Virus record (IMG/VR): IMGVR_UViG_3300025645_000176
Coordinates: 1 to 38,752 of that record
DNA: 38,752 nt
Origin: a virus
Direction: 5' to 3' (one strand)
The notes below the pieces were generated by a model that worked only from the letters and a program-made list of their open reading frames with translations, had not been told where the DNA came from and ran no database searches. Positions 1 to 8,720 of the stretch are shown here, in pieces (the stretch's first letter is position 1; every line of letters starts with the position of its first letter). A program made the translations under genes and the position numbers.

Positions 1-1306
1 CAAGAGAATACCCCGAAGTACTTTTTGGGACGATTGTAACAGCGGCGTTATCATAAGCAGTAAGTAACGTAGATGCGTTAGTTGTTCCACCTGTTACTCC
101 GAGTCTGCCGTTTGGAGAAGTCGTGCCAATCCCGACATTCCCACTTGGCTGAATAAGAACAACATCTTCAGCGAATGGCAGAGTACCTGTTGTAACGCCT
201 GTGTTCTTTGTAGCAGCAGTGCCCAGGAAAGTTGAGGTCGTCACAGCACCCCAGCGAATCACGGTAATAACATCAGTCGCAGAGACGACAGCAACAGCCA
301 AGACGATACTGGTGCTGTTGGTTGCTGTGAAGTCGCCTAGGTTAAGCTGAACGCCGTTGTATAAGACCTGAACCAGGCCGACATCGTAAGCGGTTGTAAT
401 GGTGGTCTGCGTTGCGATGTTAGTGTATTCAGTGACGTCATAGACACCTTCAACAACAGTCGTAACCAACTTCCATATAGAACCTGTGTACACCTTCATC
501 GCTGTTTCTGGAGTGCTCCAATAGATAGCACCAGTGAGCAGAGCGTTACCATCATTGTCCAGGGTAGGTTCACTAGACTTCGGTCCGAGGTATCGATCGT
601 CAAACGAATCGTAAGACGCTGCGGCTGCGGCTGCTGAGTTGCTAGACGCTGTGGCTGAACTTGATGCTTCACTAGCTTTAGTTGTTGCTGTGTTGGTCAA
701 GCTAGTAGTGGTAGACACATCATTGCCAGTCGTTACTACGTCTGCATTTGTCAGAACGACATCAGCATGAGTCGTAAGGACATCAGCATTCGTTAGGTCA
801 ACGTCTGCATTCGTTAGAACAACATCAGCGTGTGTAGTCACCACGTCGGCATTAGTTAGTACCAGGTCGGCGGCAGCAGCAGACGCTGAAGATGCAGCAC
901 CTGAGGCTGAAGCCGTTGCAGAGTTCTTAGAAGACGTAGCGCTTGCCTGGGAGGCTGCTGAAGAAGACGCACTAGAAGAAGAGGCTGCTGCCTCATTTGC
1001 AGAGGTAGAGGCACTGGAAGCAGCGTTGCTTTCAGACACACTAGCAGCGCTTGCAGACGCCTCTGATGCATCTTTATTAACAGTGCTTATGAATATACCG
1101 GCATCCAAGTCCTGCTGCCGAGTGGCACTATCAGCATCGGTAGGAGCACCTACTGCGAACGACCCTTCGACACCATGCTTGGCATCAGTACGCTTCGTGC
1201 CTAGGCGATCGAAAGCTTCTTTAATAAGAAGCTGGAAGTCATTAAATGTCTCAGCACGTAAGCGCTCTAACGGGACAAACGTTTTAAATATATCGAAGAA
1301 ACTCAT
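1..1306 (-). CDS. Tail fibre protein, N-terminal part (runs off the left end)
   Basis: The reading frame starts at an ATG (1306-1304) that overlaps the stop of the upstream nozzle gene (ATGA) and stays open for 435 codons to base 1. Residues 1-70 form a compact N-terminal domain (MSFFDIFKTFVPLERLR...) that probably docks the fibre on the tail. An Ala/Ser-rich segment follows, then tandem seven-residue repeats of the type LTNADVV/TTHADVV, a beta-rich stretch, and a GNVGIGTTSP module typical of marine phage fibres. The C-terminal part very probably lies at the right end of the window (37789-38752): both halves have the same style, and the two ends would meet mid-module. A direct join leaves the frames one base apart. 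Fibre identity is confident; receptor specificity cannot be read. Confidence 0.85.
   Translation of the reverse strand, partial: MSFFDIFKTFVPLERLRAETFNDFQLLIKEAFDRLGTKRTDAKHGVEGSFAVGAPTDADSATRQQDLDAGIFISTVNKDASEASASAASVSESNAASSASTSANEAAASSSSASSSAASQASATSSKNSATASASGAASSASAAAADLVLTNADVVTTHADVVLTNADVDLTNADVLTTHADVVLTNADVVTTGNDVSTTTSLTNTATTKASEASSSATASSNSAAAAAASYDSFDDRYLGPKSSEPTLDNDGNALLTGAIYWSTPETAMKVYTGSIWKLVTTVVEGVYDVTEYTNIATQTTITTAYDVGLVQVLYNGVQLNLGDFTATNSTSIVLAVAVVSATDVITVIRWGAVTTSTFLGTAATKNTGVTTGTLPFAEDVVLIQPSGNVGIGTTSPNGRLGVTGGTTNASTLLTAYDNAAVTIVPKSTSGYSL
715..868 (-). repeat. Tandem 21-bp repeats encoding LTNADVV-type heptads
   Basis: About seven imperfect 21-bp units (for example gcattcgttagaacaacatc on the plus strand) encode seven-residue repeats alternating LTNADV and TTHADV. 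The regular heptads suggest a rod or coiled shaft in the tail fibre. Unit number could change by slippage or recombination. Confidence 0.75.
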
Positions 1307-3234
1307 ATGTTACCTCTCGGGTCGAATCGTAGGACGTACCCGTAAAATATAGGTGAAGGAAGGTAGGCGGTTTCTAATCTGAAGCCAGCTCTAAAGTTAA
1401 AACCTGATCCACTGAGTGAGACCTTCGCGCGCTCCATAGGGATGATGTCGTAGAAGGAATCATCATAGGAAGCGATGTCGTAGCCGAAGCCGTACTGGTC
1501 TGTAGGAGAGGCTGTTATGTCTTTTGAATATTCGCTTTTCGCGTAGTCCGTTGAATAGATCAAAGAAATCCCATATGCGGTCTTCGCTTTAAACTCAAGG
1601 AACATATTGCGGTATCGTTTATCCTGGGCAGGGTTCCCTAAGGAGTTAAACTCGTTAAGGAAGAAGCCCATGTAAGATTCTCCGGCAAATGATTCACCGT
1701 AATCCATCTTATATATATGCTCGTCGTCTCCGAAAGTAATATGCGTCTCAGTCCCTGATGCAAATCCTTTAGGAGCTTTACCGAATTCTATTTCAGACCA
1801 ACTAAGGCGTCGGCCTTCACTTTCAAAGATAAGGGTGAGAGATAAGGCGATAGCGCCGAACCAGAAGCGCACCTGTGACATATCCTTATGAACCGTTATG
1901 CCTGTAAAGGCAGGCCTTAGTGTTTTAAAGCGAGCACCGACAGGTGTACTTACAGGCTGCAAGTCGAATCCAGAAGTGGCATCTAAGAGGCTAATGCGAT
2001 GAATTCCTCGGGAGTCGATTGTGTACACGTCATCCAAGTAGCATGAGCCGTTGAGCAAAGCACCTACCGAAGTGCTCACATCGTTTAGTTGGAAGTCACT
2101 CGTGGACCCAGAGAGGACTTGGGTCTTATTCTCTGTGAAGATAAATAACCTACCGTCACCTGTAGTCTGAAGTCCTGTTATAGGAGCGCCGACTTGGATC
2201 TCGACAGCGTATAGACTCCCGTGAAAGCTATAGGGTTCATTAGGCACGGAGAGGATCAATCTGCCATCGTCTGTGCCTACTACTAGGCGGTCCCGGAAAC
2301 GGGCCATGCAGTTTACGGTATTGCCATCGGGTAGATAGATAGGGAGCCATTTGGACTCTGCATTCACCAGAGGGATACCGTTGATCCAGGCGAAGGTCTG
2401 AGGCTTATCTATGTACGTGGTAGTGAACGATCCGTAGCCTATAGAGCCGGAAGTTGCTTCCACCTTTATTGAATCAACTCGCGTCACATCCGCGTGGGTA
2501 AAGCTCTTTGCTGAGGTTAGATAACAGAGGTAGCTGTTCGCTAAAATAGCGCCTCCATCGTAGTCTGACCATATCTCAATAATGTCTACACCAGCCGCTA
2601 AAGTGTCTCCCCGCAAGGGGACGTAGGAGGCTGTTGTAGTGATTCTAACAAGGGCAGGTTGATCAGCTAAAGGGTCTGTGTCTAACGCTCCGTTAAGGGC
2701 GCTCACGTTGCCTGTGAGGGCCTTTCCATCCGAAGATGGGACTATGTTCAAAGGGTTAGATCCGTTGACTAGGGGACGTGCCAGCTCTGGTGATGTTGTC
2801 CCTATGCAGTAGGCAGCGTAGGCATTGATTTTGTCCTGGTTGAATATGGCGAACTCAGTAGGACTGGCGGCATCCTCTTCAATGGAGAAGACCGTAACCC
2901 CTAATTGAGGAAGCCATGTCGTAAGGTCTGACGGGATGCTCTCGTAAGTCACCTTCTTAAAACGAGCGGTCCCACCATTCGCTTCAATGAGCTGATACCC
3001 TGAATAGACATCTCCACTTGCTGAGGCGTAGTCGGTTACGGTTATGACAAAGACGCTCCAATCCGAGAGCACCTTATCTGTAGGCATACTCCGCTGATAG
3101 CCCTGAACTCGTCGGTAGCCTCCTCGGATGTCCTCGTAGATATTCACACCGTTTACGATAGAGCCAGGGTTGACCTCCGTGCTCGGTTTGAACTGATCAA
3201 AGCCTCCTTTGAAGGCTATAAAAGTCTCACTCAT
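1303..3234 (-). CDS. Tail nozzle / tail tubular protein B-like (T7 gp12 position)
   Basis: A 643-residue protein encoded between the adaptor gene and the tail fibre gene, the slot of T7 gene 12 (tail tubular protein B). The start (MSETFIAFKGGFDQFKPS) has the flavour of nozzle proteins: an early KGG followed by a segment on building the tube interior (NIYEDIRGGYRRVQGY). The middle contains propeller-like blades such as FRDRLVVGTDDGRLI and TTGDGRLFIFTENKTQVL, resembling the gp12 beta-propeller. ATGA overlaps with neighbours on both sides indicate translational coupling. The protein is shorter than T7 gp12 (794 residues) and I see no clear linear similarity to it, so the role rests on gene order, size and repeats. 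It could instead be a stopper or hub of another podophage lineage. Confidence 0.6.
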   Translation of the reverse strand: MSETFIAFKGGFDQFKPSTEVNPGSIVNGVNIYEDIRGGYRRVQGYQRSMPTDKVLSDWSVFVITVTDYASASGDVYSGYQLIEANGGTARFKKVTYESIPSDLTTWLPQLGVTVFSIEEDAASPTEFAIFNQDKINAYAAYCIGTTSPELARPLVNGSNPLNIVPSSDGKALTGNVSALNGALDTDPLADQPALVRITTTASYVPLRGDTLAAGVDIIEIWSDYDGGAILANSYLCYLTSAKSFTHADVTRVDSIKVEATSGSIGYGSFTTTYIDKPQTFAWINGIPLVNAESKWLPIYLPDGNTVNCMARFRDRLVVGTDDGRLILSVPNEPYSFHGSLYAVEIQVGAPITGLQTTGDGRLFIFTENKTQVLSGSTSDFQLNDVSTSVGALLNGSCYLDDVYTIDSRGIHRISLLDATSGFDLQPVSTPVGARFKTLRPAFTGITVHKDMSQVRFWFGAIALSLTLIFESEGRRLSWSEIEFGKAPKGFASGTETHITFGDDEHIYKMDYGESFAGESYMGFFLNEFNSLGNPAQDKRYRNMFLEFKAKTAYGISLIYSTDYAKSEYSKDITASPTDQYGFGYDIASYDDSFYDIIPMERAKVSLSGSGFNFRAGFRLETAYLPSPIFYGYVLRFDPRGNI

Positions 3235-3868
3235 AGTAGCCTCCGGTGTGTCGTGTTACTAGGCGATCGAAGATGGCGTTATAGTTTCGGATGGCTTGGT
3301 TGTACAGGTCACCTGCTGAACCGCCTTCGTTTACCGCATAGCACTCAACGGCTTTCCACGTAATCATCTTGTGGAACTCTGTTGGGAGAATAGGGGTATC
3401 CTCGTTAGCTAATAAAGTCACGGGGGAGGAATAGTAGGAGTAGCTTAACGATGACGTAGCGTCGTCTGAAGCAGGGTATAAGATGATGTCCTTCGTCGGG
3501 GAGATGCCAAAGAAAGTAGGCTTCCCAGACTTAGGGGTGAAGGTCCGACTCCGCTTCACATCTTTATACTTAGCCGGAAGGAGTGTAGTAGGGACTCCCT
3601 TGTAGGTGATGACTAGAGAGCTGGGGATGTAAGTCACCCCCTGGGTCTCTGTGAGATTTGCGGCTGTTATGGTGTCCGAAGTCCCACATAGGAAAACACC
3701 TTCAGCATACATAAAGTCCCATAGACGTGCTCGCTGTATTTCCAGCCAGGCATCGCGAATCCATGTAGTAGCTTTCAGCTCATCGTCAGTGCGGTTATTT
3801 ACAGTCGCCATCGAGTCCTTTAAGCCAGACTCTAGTAGTAGATCATTACATAGCTGAAGGTAATTCAT
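3227..3868 (-). CDS. Head-to-tail adaptor / tail tubular protein A-like
   Basis: A 213-residue protein with the usual features of podophage adaptors (T7 gp11 type). It opens with a helical segment, NYLQLCNDLLLESGLKD, followed by WIRDAWLEIQRARLWDFMY, where aromatic residues punctuate a helix. A beta-rich middle (YKGVPTTLLPAKYKDVKR, PTFFGISPTKDIILYPA) comes next, then a closing helical region (HKMITWKAVECYAVNEGG...YNAIFDRLV). It should sit as a ring below the portal and carry the nozzle. It starts two bases after the stop of the preceding gene and its stop overlaps the ATG of the nozzle gene. The assignment is from pattern and gene order. Confidence 0.65.
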   Translation of the reverse strand: MNYLQLCNDLLLESGLKDSMATVNNRTDDELKATTWIRDAWLEIQRARLWDFMYAEGVFLCGTSDTITAANLTETQGVTYIPSSLVITYKGVPTTLLPAKYKDVKRSRTFTPKSGKPTFFGISPTKDIILYPASDDATSSLSYSYYSSPVTLLANEDTPILPTEFHKMITWKAVECYAVNEGGSAGDLYNQAIRNYNAIFDRLVTRHTGGYYE

Positions 3869-3869
3869 T

Positions 3870-4331
3870 CTATTTAGCCTTTTTCTTTTTTTCGCCTTTG
3901 TTTATAAATTCAACAACCTGGAGTGGGTACATTGATTTAGGGATTCGCTTCGACGTGGGGCTATCCGCTGATATTTCTGTACTGAGAACAAAGCCTCGGG
4001 CGTTGCAGTCGACCATGACATTGTAGTGGCCAATAGAGACGACTACTTCCTTCTCTCGCTCGATGGTAATCATGTCACCGTTGAAGCCGACTCGCGCTCC
4101 TCGGTCACCGTTAGCATCAGGGGAGCGAAGAACCTTGAGACGGACATGAGTCGCGTTCTCTTCAGGGCGTACATAAGCCCATGACATAGCTTCGGCAATC
4201 TGAGCGATGATGTAGTTACGACCTGCTCCTTCCTCAAATTCTAATGAGCAATTCTCCTTTGCAAACAGTAAGAGGTCTTCAGTGCTTTGGTCCGCAACAG
4301 ATGATTGAGTAATAGTTTTTTTAATAGCCAT
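3870..4331 (-). CDS. Hypothetical virion-associated protein after the capsid gene
   Basis: A 153-residue protein that I cannot place in a named family. It lies just downstream of the capsid terminator and just upstream of the adaptor gene, where podophages often encode a head-completion, decoration or minor capsid protein. The sequence is mixed alpha/beta without membrane segments. It ends in a strongly basic tail (NKGEKKKKAK), as seen in proteins that contact DNA or the negatively charged head interior. ATG at 4331 has a weak GGA upstream. Being just past a terminator, it should be made at a lower level than the capsid protein. Its function is unknown. Confidence 0.6.
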   Translation of the reverse strand: MAIKKTITQSSVADQSTEDLLLFAKENCSLEFEEGAGRNYIIAQIAEAMSWAYVRPEENATHVRLKVLRSPDANGDRGARVGFNGDMITIEREKEVVVSIGHYNVMVDCNARGFVLSTEISADSPTSKRIPKSMYPLQVVEFINKGEKKKKAK

Positions 4332-4349
4332 TAAGAGGTTCCATAGTTA

Positions 4350-4385
4350 AAGTAAAAGCCTCCCCATAGGGGGCTATAGGGAGGC
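4350..4385 (-). terminator. Rho-independent terminator after the capsid gene
   Basis: On the minus strand, GCCTCCCTATAG pairs with CTATGGGGAGGC around a CCCC loop: 12 bp with one T-G pair. TTTTACTTT follows. It lies 8 bases past the capsid stop codon. This matches the position of T7 T-phi after gene 10, which lets the capsid be made in excess over downstream tail genes. Confidence 0.85.
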
Positions 4386-4392
4386 AGGGGGT

Positions 4393-5352
4393 TTATGCTA
4401 GGACGAACTTGACGTTCACCAGCCAGTCTTGGTTCAAGACAGCTTCAGCGCTATACATCTTGTAACCGACTGAACCAGTCTGACCGAGAGGGTCTGACTT
4501 GGAAGGCTTACCGACAGAGCGGACGACTGGAGTGAAGACACCCGCGCCGGCTAGGTTCAAACAACCATAAGAGTCCTGACCTGTGATAATACAGGTGTAG
4601 GCATCTTTGCTTGAGGCAGCCAAGCCAGCGTCATAGTCCAGGTCAGGCGACGTGATGAAGCGGACGTTCTCGACAGCGCCGAACTCGTGCTGAGAGATAG
4701 TCTGCATGGTGCCGTACTGAGAGACAGGGGTGAAACCAGCCATAGCTCGAATCAACGGCTCTGCATCGGTGTGCAGGTAGGCGATGAATGATGCTTCAAC
4801 AGGCGAGGTATTCACTTTGACGCCACCGGTCACGATAGAGGTTACCTTACGGGCCTTGTTTCGATTCAGTGTCTTCACTGCCGCTTGCAACTCACCGACG
4901 TCTAAGACGCTGTTAGTGGTAACAAGAGAGGCAGCAGCACCAGCGTATTGAACGTTAGTCGCAGCTTTCAGCTTGCCCCATAGGAGAGCTTCTTTAGTTG
5001 CGGCGGCTTGTTCAGCGTTCAGCATGTTGATGTCAGACAGGACTGGAGTGGTATGCAAGTCAACCAGGATGTCAGTGACTTCAGTGTAACCACCGTATTG
5101 CAACAGAGAGATGTCGACTACTTCGTAACGGATGTCAGTAGATGACGGGGGTACACCCTCAGTCAACGGAGTATTCGCTACTGTGTAAGGAATAGCCCGA
5201 CGCATCCGAATCGTATCAGTGTTGTTTTTAGGCAGAGAGAACTTCTTTGCAGAAGTAGAAAGAACCTGGTAGTACTTAGCGTGTTCCAGAGCTTGTTTCT
5301 CTAACTTAGCCGCTACGCTACCAGTAATATCACCAAAAGAATTTAAAGCCAT
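4393..5352 (-). CDS. Major capsid protein, N4-gp56-like family
   Basis: A 319-residue protein encoded directly after the scaffold gene and followed by a strong terminator, as expected for the most abundant virion protein. It lacks the look of T7 gp10 and instead carries the pattern I associate with N4 gp56-type (HK97-fold) capsids: a basic N-terminal helix, KKFSLPKNNTDTIRMRRAIPY, then TPLTEGVPPSSTDIRYEVVD, SLLQYGGYTEVTDI and later EFGAVENVRFITSPD. Start ATG 5352 has AAGGG about 7 bases upstream. A capsid of this type next to a T7-like RNA polymerase and replisome is unusual. Capsid role is near certain from context; the family assignment is from memory of the motif spacing. Confidence 0.8.
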   Translation of the reverse strand: MALNSFGDITGSVAAKLEKQALEHAKYYQVLSTSAKKFSLPKNNTDTIRMRRAIPYTVANTPLTEGVPPSSTDIRYEVVDISLLQYGGYTEVTDILVDLHTTPVLSDINMLNAEQAAATKEALLWGKLKAATNVQYAGAAASLVTTNSVLDVGELQAAVKTLNRNKARKVTSIVTGGVKVNTSPVEASFIAYLHTDAEPLIRAMAGFTPVSQYGTMQTISQHEFGAVENVRFITSPDLDYDAGLAASSKDAYTCIITGQDSYGCLNLAGAGVFTPVVRSVGKPSKSDPLGQTGSVGYKMYSAEAVLNQDWLVNVKFVLA

Positions 5353-5365
5353 TGTGGACCCTTAT

Positions 5366-6133
5366 TTATAATGAGGACTCCCACTCCTGCCGATAAGATT
5401 CATCATCTGATAGCCGACCAGTCGCTCGTGGAGCTGACTGTCGAGAGTTACTAGACGATGAGATCTGTTCTAGGCCAGAAGGGGGTCGAGAGGATTTGTA
5501 CGAAGAAAAGATTTGAATGATTTCTTGAGGGGAATCGCCTTGTACGGCGTCTTGTATGTCGAGTGATTGACCTTTGACCCATGCCGCGAACTCAGGAGAC
5601 CGATAGAGGACTAGAGCGTCTGAGTGAGCAGATAATATCTCTCCCATCGCATTCTCTTCAGCGCCTTTTTTAGCAGCCGTTGCAGCAGCTTGTTCGCGAC
5701 TTTTCATTTCCTTTTGAACACCTGCTGAGACCAACTGCGCGACGTCTTGCGAGTAGTCGGGATGGTCAGTCTCAAAGGATGTTAATCGGCGGGTCTTCTC
5801 TTCTAATTCGGACCGTGTGGTCGCCTCTTGCTCCAAGCTTCGCTGTAGGTCAGCGGCTCGTTTCTCAGCGGCCTTATGACGGCCCTTCATTGAATTGAAG
5901 TCGTTGTTCACTTTCTCATACTGCTCACGAAGGGCTTCTGGAGCTGTGCGCCAAATGTCGTCTTCTACCTGATCCGCATCAGGGGAGGGGACTTCACTCG
6001 GGGTACTTTCAGAATCATCGTAAGTGTTCTCCGAAGACGCGGCTTCTTCTCGGAACGAGGTCGGATTGCCATCGGTATCAGGGATGTCGGAAGACTGCCA
6101 TTCTACGTCGTAGCTATCTTGATCAGTTGTCAT
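5366..6133 (-). CDS. Scaffolding protein
   Basis: A 255-residue, highly charged, Ser/Glu/Asp-rich protein directly upstream of the capsid gene. The first 60 residues are acidic and disordered. Residues about 65-115 form a coiled coil (EQYEKVNNDFNSMKGRHKA, RAADLQRSLEQEATTRSE), followed by more helix and a low-complexity tail ending SYRQEWESSL. This helical, disordered-ended composition and position are typical of podophage scaffolds, which assemble inside the procapsid and leave before DNA packaging. GAGG lies 6 bases before the ATG. No catalytic residues are visible. The assignment is by composition and gene order. Confidence 0.75.
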   Translation of the reverse strand: MTTDQDSYDVEWQSSDIPDTDGNPTSFREEAASSENTYDDSESTPSEVPSPDADQVEDDIWRTAPEALREQYEKVNNDFNSMKGRHKAAEKRAADLQRSLEQEATTRSELEEKTRRLTSFETDHPDYSQDVAQLVSAGVQKEMKSREQAAATAAKKGAEENAMGEILSAHSDALVLYRSPEFAAWVKGQSLDIQDAVQGDSPQEIIQIFSSYKSSRPPSGLEQISSSSNSRQSAPRATGRLSDDESYRQEWESSL

Positions 6134-6148
6134 ATTCGCCTCAGCGTT

Positions 6149-6346
6149 TTAAGTAGAGAGGGACTGGAGCCGACCAGTGGCCAGGTGCAGTATCTCTTTA
6201 GTGGTCTTGTAGCGGACGCGCAGTTCAAGGGTGCGGTCCATTGGAGTTTTAACGTCTAGTATCAGCTCTTGTAGCTCTGTGAGGTGATTCTCTAAATGAC
6301 GGATGTAGCTGGAAGAGTTTTGGGAATCAAAGATAGAGAGCGACAT
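6149..6346 (-). CDS. Small hypothetical protein between portal and scaffold
   Basis: A 65-residue helical protein (MSLSIFDSQNSSSYIRHLEN...). I chose ATG 6346 because it overlaps the portal stop (TGATG); a TTG one codon earlier is also in frame. The middle is amphipathic (YIRHLENHLTELQELILDV), suggesting oligomerisation. Marine podophages commonly carry a short gene at this place, often unannotated. I recognise no family. Co-transcription with portal and scaffold suggests a role in head assembly. Confidence 0.6.
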   Translation of the reverse strand: MSLSIFDSQNSSSYIRHLENHLTELQELILDVKTPMDRTLELRVRYKTTKEILHLATGRLQSLST

Positions 6347-8712
6347 CAAACGCCCTCTTGTCCCGTTGAAATCTTATGGTTAAGCTCTCTTTCATAGAGG
6401 GCTGTATCCCGTGCTTTGATCTCAATCTCTTTCGCCCGGATGGAGTCCTTATAGGAGTCCCCTTCACGTTTCGATTGGATACCAGCGTGTGCAATGTCCC
6501 GATTGGTTGAGTCAGTTTTGTTTAACTTCTCCATATCAACCGAGAGCTTATTCATTACCTCCTCAGCCTTACCTTGCATCTGAGCGACCTTGACCTGCAC
6601 GCTGTCTTGGTGCTTCTGAGACTCTAGGAGAAGCTTCTGCTGTTGCATCTGCGCATCCACCTGGAGACGACTATGCTCCAGCTCGATCTGTGCTTCTTTA
6701 GTGGCGACATCGCGCTCACGAAGCTGAAGCTCTTGCATCTTAAGTTCAAGCTCTTGCTGCTTAAGTTCAAGCTCTTGCTGCTGCATCTGCTGTTCAGGGG
6801 ATACTGCATCCTGGGCGTTAGCAATCCGCATCTCTTCCTCATCCTCAGTCTCAACGAAGCGTCCTTCAGAGAACTGCATGGAAGAAGCAATGGCACGAAG
6901 CAGAGCTAAAGGCTTGACGCCTTGCTCGCTCCCGTTAGAGGTAACCTGGTAGAGTTGCATTAGGTTACTTGCGACTAGCTCTTTCGAGAGCAAGACGGTA
7001 GACCCTCTAGGCTCGATAGCCATGTCTGCTTTAATCTCATCGTCGTCTTCAAATTGCATGAAGAACTCGTAGACTCTTCGAATCAGAGTAGACGTGATTT
7101 GATCATCCCAACGACGTGCCTGGCCTCGACGGCTGACACTGTTATTGTTCTGCACGATCTGTGTGGCACCTAAAGTGACAGGGGCGTTATCAAGGCCTGC
7201 ATTGGCTTTGTTTACGCGGGTAACTCCTGACAGCTCGTAGGCATCATTAGTAGCTTTGTCGATAATGACAAAGAGCTGCTGGATGTCCTGCTGGATGGCC
7301 ATGAGGGCGAAAGGATCTGCTGACCCCTCATTGGAATATTCAGAGCCAGTTCGGAACCACTGCTTACCAGGACGTAGGGTATAGTCTCCTGCTTCGCTAG
7401 GATCTGCCGGTTCAATAGTCTTCTTGTTGATGACGACTTGAGGGATAGCAGCGAGACCTGCGTTGTCCACCGCCATCCGCCAGGCAGAGTTATAGATATG
7501 CTGGGGCTGGTCCATGAGGATCGGTATGCCGTCTCCGAAGATACAGAACGGGTCTTCATCCCAGTTGTAGACGGAGTACATGTGCTCAGGATTCTCATAA
7601 GGACTGAAGACGACATTCAGTACCCGGCTGTTACACATTGTGACGATGCCGTAACCCCCATCAGCGAACTTCTCGGGAACTTCCATAGGAAGGTGTTCGC
7701 ACTGGGTATGGTTCAGCCAGCCATGACGTTCCCAGATGACATAACGGCCTTCAGACCGGAGGGAGTTTAGGCCTCGGGCTGCTCGCGTTTGGTCCCGTAT
7801 GGAACCGTCGGTATCTACTTGGTGGACGCCAGAGGCGAGGAGACGTTCGACTATCTCAGGGTTCCAGCCTTTCTTCTTAGCGTCCTTAGCGAGGTCTTCA
7901 GGATGCAAGTAGCTCCGCTCCCAGATGTAACCAGCTTCATCTAAGTTACTGGCAGACATATCAGGGAAGAAGTCAAAAGGGGAGACGACTTTGACATCAG
8001 GCTCTAGCTTCTCACTCGGGCGCAGCTTCCACTGACCGCCTTTAGCTTTAGCCCATCGACCTAGTGATACTTTACCGGGGATAGGGCCTTTGAGAATGCC
8101 TGTGCCGAAGATGCCTGCATCCCGGATGACTTGACGTGCCTTCTCGGGGTACTTAGCGGCGATGAGTGCGCCATCCATCTTGGTGAACATCCGCTTCACC
8201 TTCCGACGAAGCTTCACTTGTAGACGTTCATAGTATTGCTGATTACTTAACTGATTACCTTCAGCGTCAGTAAGGGCTTCGCCTTTAGCGTCAATTGCCC
8301 CTTCCATAGCAATGGAGACTGGAGGAGGCGTTAGCGGCACCTCCTTCACTCCATAGTTCCTATCATCAGAAGGGAACAACAAGTCCCCTAACTGATTAAC
8401 GCCATCATTCGTAATCTGTCGAGTGATGTTCTGGTATATGACACTTCCTGACGTCGGCTGCGGGATAGACCGCTCGAATGTATCGTTACCGTCAGAGTCC
8501 TTTACGCCGACATACAGATTATAGCTTTTAGAGAGTTTAGCGTGGACTTCAGATTCCACTTGCTGAATTATTCTGGACCGTTCTACATCGAGAGCAGTAG
8601 CGAAGTCTTCTGCATATCGGGCAGCCTTCTGATCGTCCGTTAGATCCTCATCAGGGACATCGGAGTCTCTTGAAAACTCTAAGTCATAGTCTTCTTTTTC
8701 TTTATTAATCAT
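6346..8712 (-). CDS. Portal protein with a long coiled-coil C-terminus
   Basis: A 788-residue protein encoded directly after the large terminase, the portal position. The first 620 residues carry the portal-like body, including an early helical region (LDVERSRIIQQVESEVHAKL), a central aromatic and charged section and ERHGWLNHTQ. This is much longer than T7 gp8 (536 residues). The extra length is a C-terminal tail from about residue 645 to 785, rich in Gln, Glu and Lys (EQQMQQQELELKQQELELKM and onward), predicted to be a long coiled coil. The portal forms the dodecameric ring through which DNA is packaged. The leader GGACTCCTATGATTA is identical to that of the large terminase. Portal identity is well supported by order and size. 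Confidence 0.8.
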   Translation of the reverse strand: MINKEKEDYDLEFSRDSDVPDEDLTDDQKAARYAEDFATALDVERSRIIQQVESEVHAKLSKSYNLYVGVKDSDGNDTFERSIPQPTSGSVIYQNITRQITNDGVNQLGDLLFPSDDRNYGVKEVPLTPPPVSIAMEGAIDAKGEALTDAEGNQLSNQQYYERLQVKLRRKVKRMFTKMDGALIAAKYPEKARQVIRDAGIFGTGILKGPIPGKVSLGRWAKAKGGQWKLRPSEKLEPDVKVVSPFDFFPDMSASNLDEAGYIWERSYLHPEDLAKDAKKKGWNPEIVERLLASGVHQVDTDGSIRDQTRAARGLNSLRSEGRYVIWERHGWLNHTQCEHLPMEVPEKFADGGYGIVTMCNSRVLNVVFSPYENPEHMYSVYNWDEDPFCIFGDGIPILMDQPQHIYNSAWRMAVDNAGLAAIPQVVINKKTIEPADPSEAGDYTLRPGKQWFRTGSEYSNEGSADPFALMAIQQDIQQLFVIIDKATNDAYELSGVTRVNKANAGLDNAPVTLGATQIVQNNNSVSRRGQARRWDDQITSTLIRRVYEFFMQFEDDDEIKADMAIEPRGSTVLLSKELVASNLMQLYQVTSNGSEQGVKPLALLRAIASSMQFSEGRFVETEDEEEMRIANAQDAVSPEQQMQQQELELKQQELELKMQELQLRERDVATKEAQIELEHSRLQVDAQMQQQKLLLESQKHQDSVQVKVAQMQGKAEEVMNKLSVDMEKLNKTDSTNRDIAHAGIQSKREGDSYKDSIRAKEIEIKARDTALYERELNHKISTGQEGV

Positions 8713-8720
8713 AGGAGTCC

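Noticed and set aside
4374-4385. T7 promoter-like CTATAGGGAGGC on the plus strand
   Set aside because: It is one arm of the capsid terminator stem, and points against the late genes; the upstream bases lack any match to the 19-bp element.
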